From an uncultured Sphingomonas sp. (GTDB taxonomy: Bacteria > Pseudomonadota > Alphaproteobacteria > Sphingomonadales > Sphingomonadaceae): DNA of 43,680 nucleotides. Shown here piece by piece: positions 42,008-43,680 of the stretch. The position numbers and the translations under genes are program-made. The notes beneath the pieces are model-generated. The model saw only the letters and a program-made list of their open reading frames with translations. It did not search any database and was not told the origin of the DNA. The number at the start of each line of letters is the position of its first letter. The stretch's first letter is position 1. The DNA lies in the NCBI GenBank assembly GCA_946482655.1, contig CAMLSA010000017.1, positions 1 through 43,680 of the forward strand. Direction: 5' to 3'.

Positions 42008-42820
42008 ATGAAGGCAACCATCGCGGAGCGATCGATCGATCGCGGCCGGCTGCTGACGGCCAAGGCGATCACCGGAGTGTTCGGCGCCGAGGTGACTGGA
42101 GCGGATTTCTCACGGAAGTGGGACGCCAGCCTCATCGAGGAGGTCGAGCAACTCATCCACGAACATAAGGTCCTGGTCTTCCGCGATCAGCACGGGATCG
42201 GCCCGACGGATCTTGCACGCGTAGCTTCGTACTTCGGCACCCCTGAGACGGCGCCGCATCCGGAACTGCCGGACTATCCCGGAACTCCCGAAGTCAAGGT
42301 GATCACCAAGGACGGCTCCTACCAGCAGGACACCTGGCACACCGACGGCGCAACCCGTGAGGATACGCGCTGGCTGAGCTTTCTGCAGGCGATCGACATC
42401 CCGCCACAGGGGCGCGACACCCTCTTCGCCGACATGGACGCGGTGTTCGAGGGTCTGTCGCCGAAGCTTCAGGACTTCCTGTCGGGCCTGACGGCGCTGC
42501 AATCTTGGGGCATACAGCGGCCCGACGCGCCGCCCGTGCCGCATCCGGCGGTGATCGAAAGCCCCGTGACCGGACGCAAGACCCTCTATGTCAACCAAGG
42601 CTACACCCGTGCGCTCGAGGGTCTCGCTCCCGGCGAGAGCGATCTGCTGCTCGGATATCTCATGCGACGCGTGTACATTCCGGAATATCATGTTCGTGTG
42701 GTTTGGAGGCCGGGGACCATCACGGTTTGGGACAATCAGCGGACCCAGCATTATATCGTCCAGGATTCGCGCTATCTCCGGACCATGCATAGGGTGATGG
42801 TCCAACCCTCCCGCCACTAG
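42008..42820 (+). CDS. TauD/TfdA family Fe(II)/2-oxoglutarate dioxygenase
   Basis: 270 residues. The 2-His-1-carboxylate iron site is seen as DTWHTDGATREDT (His and Asp) and, distally, WDNQRTQHYIVQD (His); the Arg binding 2-oxoglutarate is in RTMHRVMVQ. N-terminal GVFGAEVTGADFSRKWDASL and VLVFRDQHGI are typical of the TauD/TfdA group. Members attack taurine, alkyl sulfates or phenoxyalkanoates; which one here cannot be decided. GGAGG precedes the ATG. It stands alone between mobA and merC. Confidence 0.92.
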   Translation: MKATIAERSIDRGRLLTAKAITGVFGAEVTGADFSRKWDASLIEEVEQLIHEHKVLVFRDQHGIGPTDLARVASYFGTPETAPHPELPDYPGTPEVKVITKDGSYQQDTWHTDGATREDTRWLSFLQAIDIPPQGRDTLFADMDAVFEGLSPKLQDFLSGLTALQSWGIQRPDAPPVPHPAVIESPVTGRKTLYVNQGYTRALEGLAPGESDLLLGYLMRRVYIPEYHVRVVWRPGTITVWDNQRTQHYIVQDSRYLRTMHRVMVQPSRH

Positions 42821-42914
42821 CCAGCCCCACGATCGCGAGTCGGAAGCCGAAGGACTTGTCGTAGCCGTTGGGCGCAGGCCGCCCGGCGTGGAAGCGACCT
42901 GTCCATCTCAGGTC

Positions 42915-42935
42915 GAAATGATATATTGTATCTTT
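42915..42935. promoter_or_regulatory. Candidate Zur-type box upstream of the MerC-Zur unit
   Basis: An AT-rich imperfect palindrome, GAAATGATATATTGTATCTTT, with GATA and TATC arms around TATTG. It resembles the Fur/Zur-type inverted repeats of alphaproteobacteria in form, and lies 36 bases before the merC start, with zur itself next. Autoregulation by Zur would explain it. Confidence 0.4.
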
Positions 42936-42970
42936 GGGCATCTCATGCCATCTGCGGCGTGGAAGGAAGG

Positions 42971-43348
42971 ATGCCCGTGAATCACTCACCCCCCGCGCGC
43001 GACCTGTTCGATCGGCTCGCCATCGGCCTGTCGGCGCTGTGTCTGGTCCATTGCGCGGCGAGCGTGATCCTGGTCGCGCTGCTCGCGACCGCGGGCGGTA
43101 TGCTGCTTCATCCGGCGATCCACGAGATGGGCCTGGGTCTGGCGATTTTGCTCGCGATCGTTGGCCTGGGACGGGGCTTCCTCCAGCATCGCCGGCCCGT
43201 GCCGATGATCCTGGGAACGGGGGGCATAGCCTTGATGGCTACTGCCCTCGGCGTGCCGCACGGTGTTGCCGAGGCGGCCTATACGATGGCCGGCGTAGCC
43301 TGCGTCGCGATCGCCCATCTGCTGAATCGACGCGCTCACGTCTGGTAG
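42971..43348 (+). CDS. MerC domain-containing membrane protein
   Basis: 125 residues with about four membrane helices and the pair of cysteines in the first helix, LSALCLVHCAASVILV (Cys-x-x-x-Cys), the signature of MerC-type proteins. MerC of mer operons moves Hg2+ inward, but MerC-like proteins next to zur in alphaproteobacteria are thought to belong to zinc homeostasis. ATG at 42971 has GGAAGG directly before it; GTG at 42977 is a possible start with better spacing. The zur start follows after 38 bases. Confidence 0.85.
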   Translation: MPVNHSPPARDLFDRLAIGLSALCLVHCAASVILVALLATAGGMLLHPAIHEMGLGLAILLAIVGLGRGFLQHRRPVPMILGTGGIALMATALGVPHGVAEAAYTMAGVACVAIAHLLNRRAHVW

Positions 43349-43386
43349 AGCTTGTCCGCGGTAAGCTGACCCCCTAATTTGGGCCG

Positions 43387-43680
43387 ATGGCCACCGCCCA
43401 TGATCATCGCATCCACGCAGGCGAGTCGCTCGCCGATGCCGCCAAGCGCGCCTTCGAGCGGGCGGGCGAGCAGTGGACGCCGATGCGCGCCGAGATCTTC
43501 GCGGCGCTGAGCGCGGCGGACAAGCCCGCTTCGGCCTATGACCTCGCCGAGGCCGTGTCGCGTGCGAGCGGGCGCCGGGTCGCCGCCAACAGCGTCTATC
43601 GCATCCTCGACCTGTTCGTCGGCGCCAACCTCGCCCGTCGGGTCGAAAGCGCCAACGCCTATATCGTCAACGCGCATCCC
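43387..43680 (+). CDS. zur: Fur family zinc uptake regulator, N-terminal part (continues past window)
   Basis: 98 codons run open to the window edge. The winged-helix start reads AFERAGEQWTPMRAEIFAAL, then KPASAYDLAEAVSRASGRRV and NSVYRILDLFVGANLARRVE, the Fur-family DNA-binding domain with the recognition helix in ANSVYRIL. The Q-W-T-P-M-R form and lack of a Fur-type H-x-R start favour Zur. The following AYIVNAHP leads into the metal-binding dimerisation domain outside the window. Zur represses zinc uptake genes when zinc is plentiful. Confidence 0.88.
   Translation, partial: MATAHDHRIHAGESLADAAKRAFERAGEQWTPMRAEIFAALSAADKPASAYDLAEAVSRASGRRVAANSVYRILDLFVGANLARRVESANAYIVNAHP

Noticed and set aside
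42821..42970. Minus-strand frame containing GRFHAGRPAPNGYDKSFGFR between the dioxygenase and merC
   Set aside because: The GFR ending recalls formylglycine-generating enzymes, but the frame is short, runs into the dioxygenase antisense strand and has no other family block.

Overview
The window is high-GC, gene-dense chromosomal DNA with the character of a sphingomonad alphaproteobacterium (Sphingomonas/Rhizorhabdus type). The signs are the radA-cvpA pair, two large TonB-dependent receptors, a FecI/FecR/receptor set, a TorF-type porin, an alphaproteobacterial MerC-Zur pair, ETF:quinone oxidoreductase, and promoters of the EcfG general-stress sigma type (GGAAC-N16-CGTT). No rRNA, tRNA or CRISPR array was recognised. 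Genes are packed tightly: many same-strand neighbours overlap by ATGA or GTGA, and three convergent pairs overlap by four bases so that their stop codons interleave.

Layout. 1-12.5 kb is mostly housekeeping: the 3' end of radA, cvpA, a VOC protein, a PA0069-type radical SAM protein, a hemerythrin, moaB, a soluble lytic transglycosylase coupled to a cysteine-free uracil-DNA glycosylase homologue, ETF:quinone oxidoreductase, a WYL-like small protein, ispE coupled to a TPR lipoprotein-like or periplasmic protein, and a secreted cyclophilin. 12.5-16.5 kb is a cell-surface signalling cassette (FecI sigma, FecR, STN-domain receptor). 16.6-20.6 kb holds a CorA/ZntB transporter, small ORFs and a CHASE4-like GGDEF-EAL protein.

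20.6-30.8 kb is the most unusual part. A LysA-like PLP decarboxylase overlaps a SET-domain protein. Next to them are an RsbW-type anti-sigma kinase and a STAS antagonist, divergently arranged. After a REP-type (RAYT) transposase element comes a tightly overlapping operon of an NTT (ATP/ADP translocase)-HEAT fusion, a HAMP sensor without an output domain, a degenerate cNMP-binding-like protein and a second membrane sensor with what looks like a dead PP2C fold. Divergent from it is an active-looking SpoIIE/PP2C phosphatase whose periplasmic sensor resembles that of the HAMP protein. Phosphatase, antagonist and kinase together are the parts of a partner-switching circuit, here tied to a nucleotide-transporter homologue.

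30.8-33.5 kb looks like a small general-stress island: a glycosyltransferase and three small proteins preceded by EcfG-like promoters. 33.5-35.0 kb is a TorF-type porin followed by a class III nucleotidyl cyclase-like protein. 35.0-37.9 kb is a TonB receptor behind a repeat-rich control region and ahead of a strong terminator. 38.2-40.9 kb is a membrane adenylate cyclase with GAF and PAS-like regions. 41.2-43.7 kb holds an unrecognised 54-residue ORF coupled to mobA, a TauD-family dioxygenase, and a MerC protein followed by the start of zur, with a candidate Zur box upstream.
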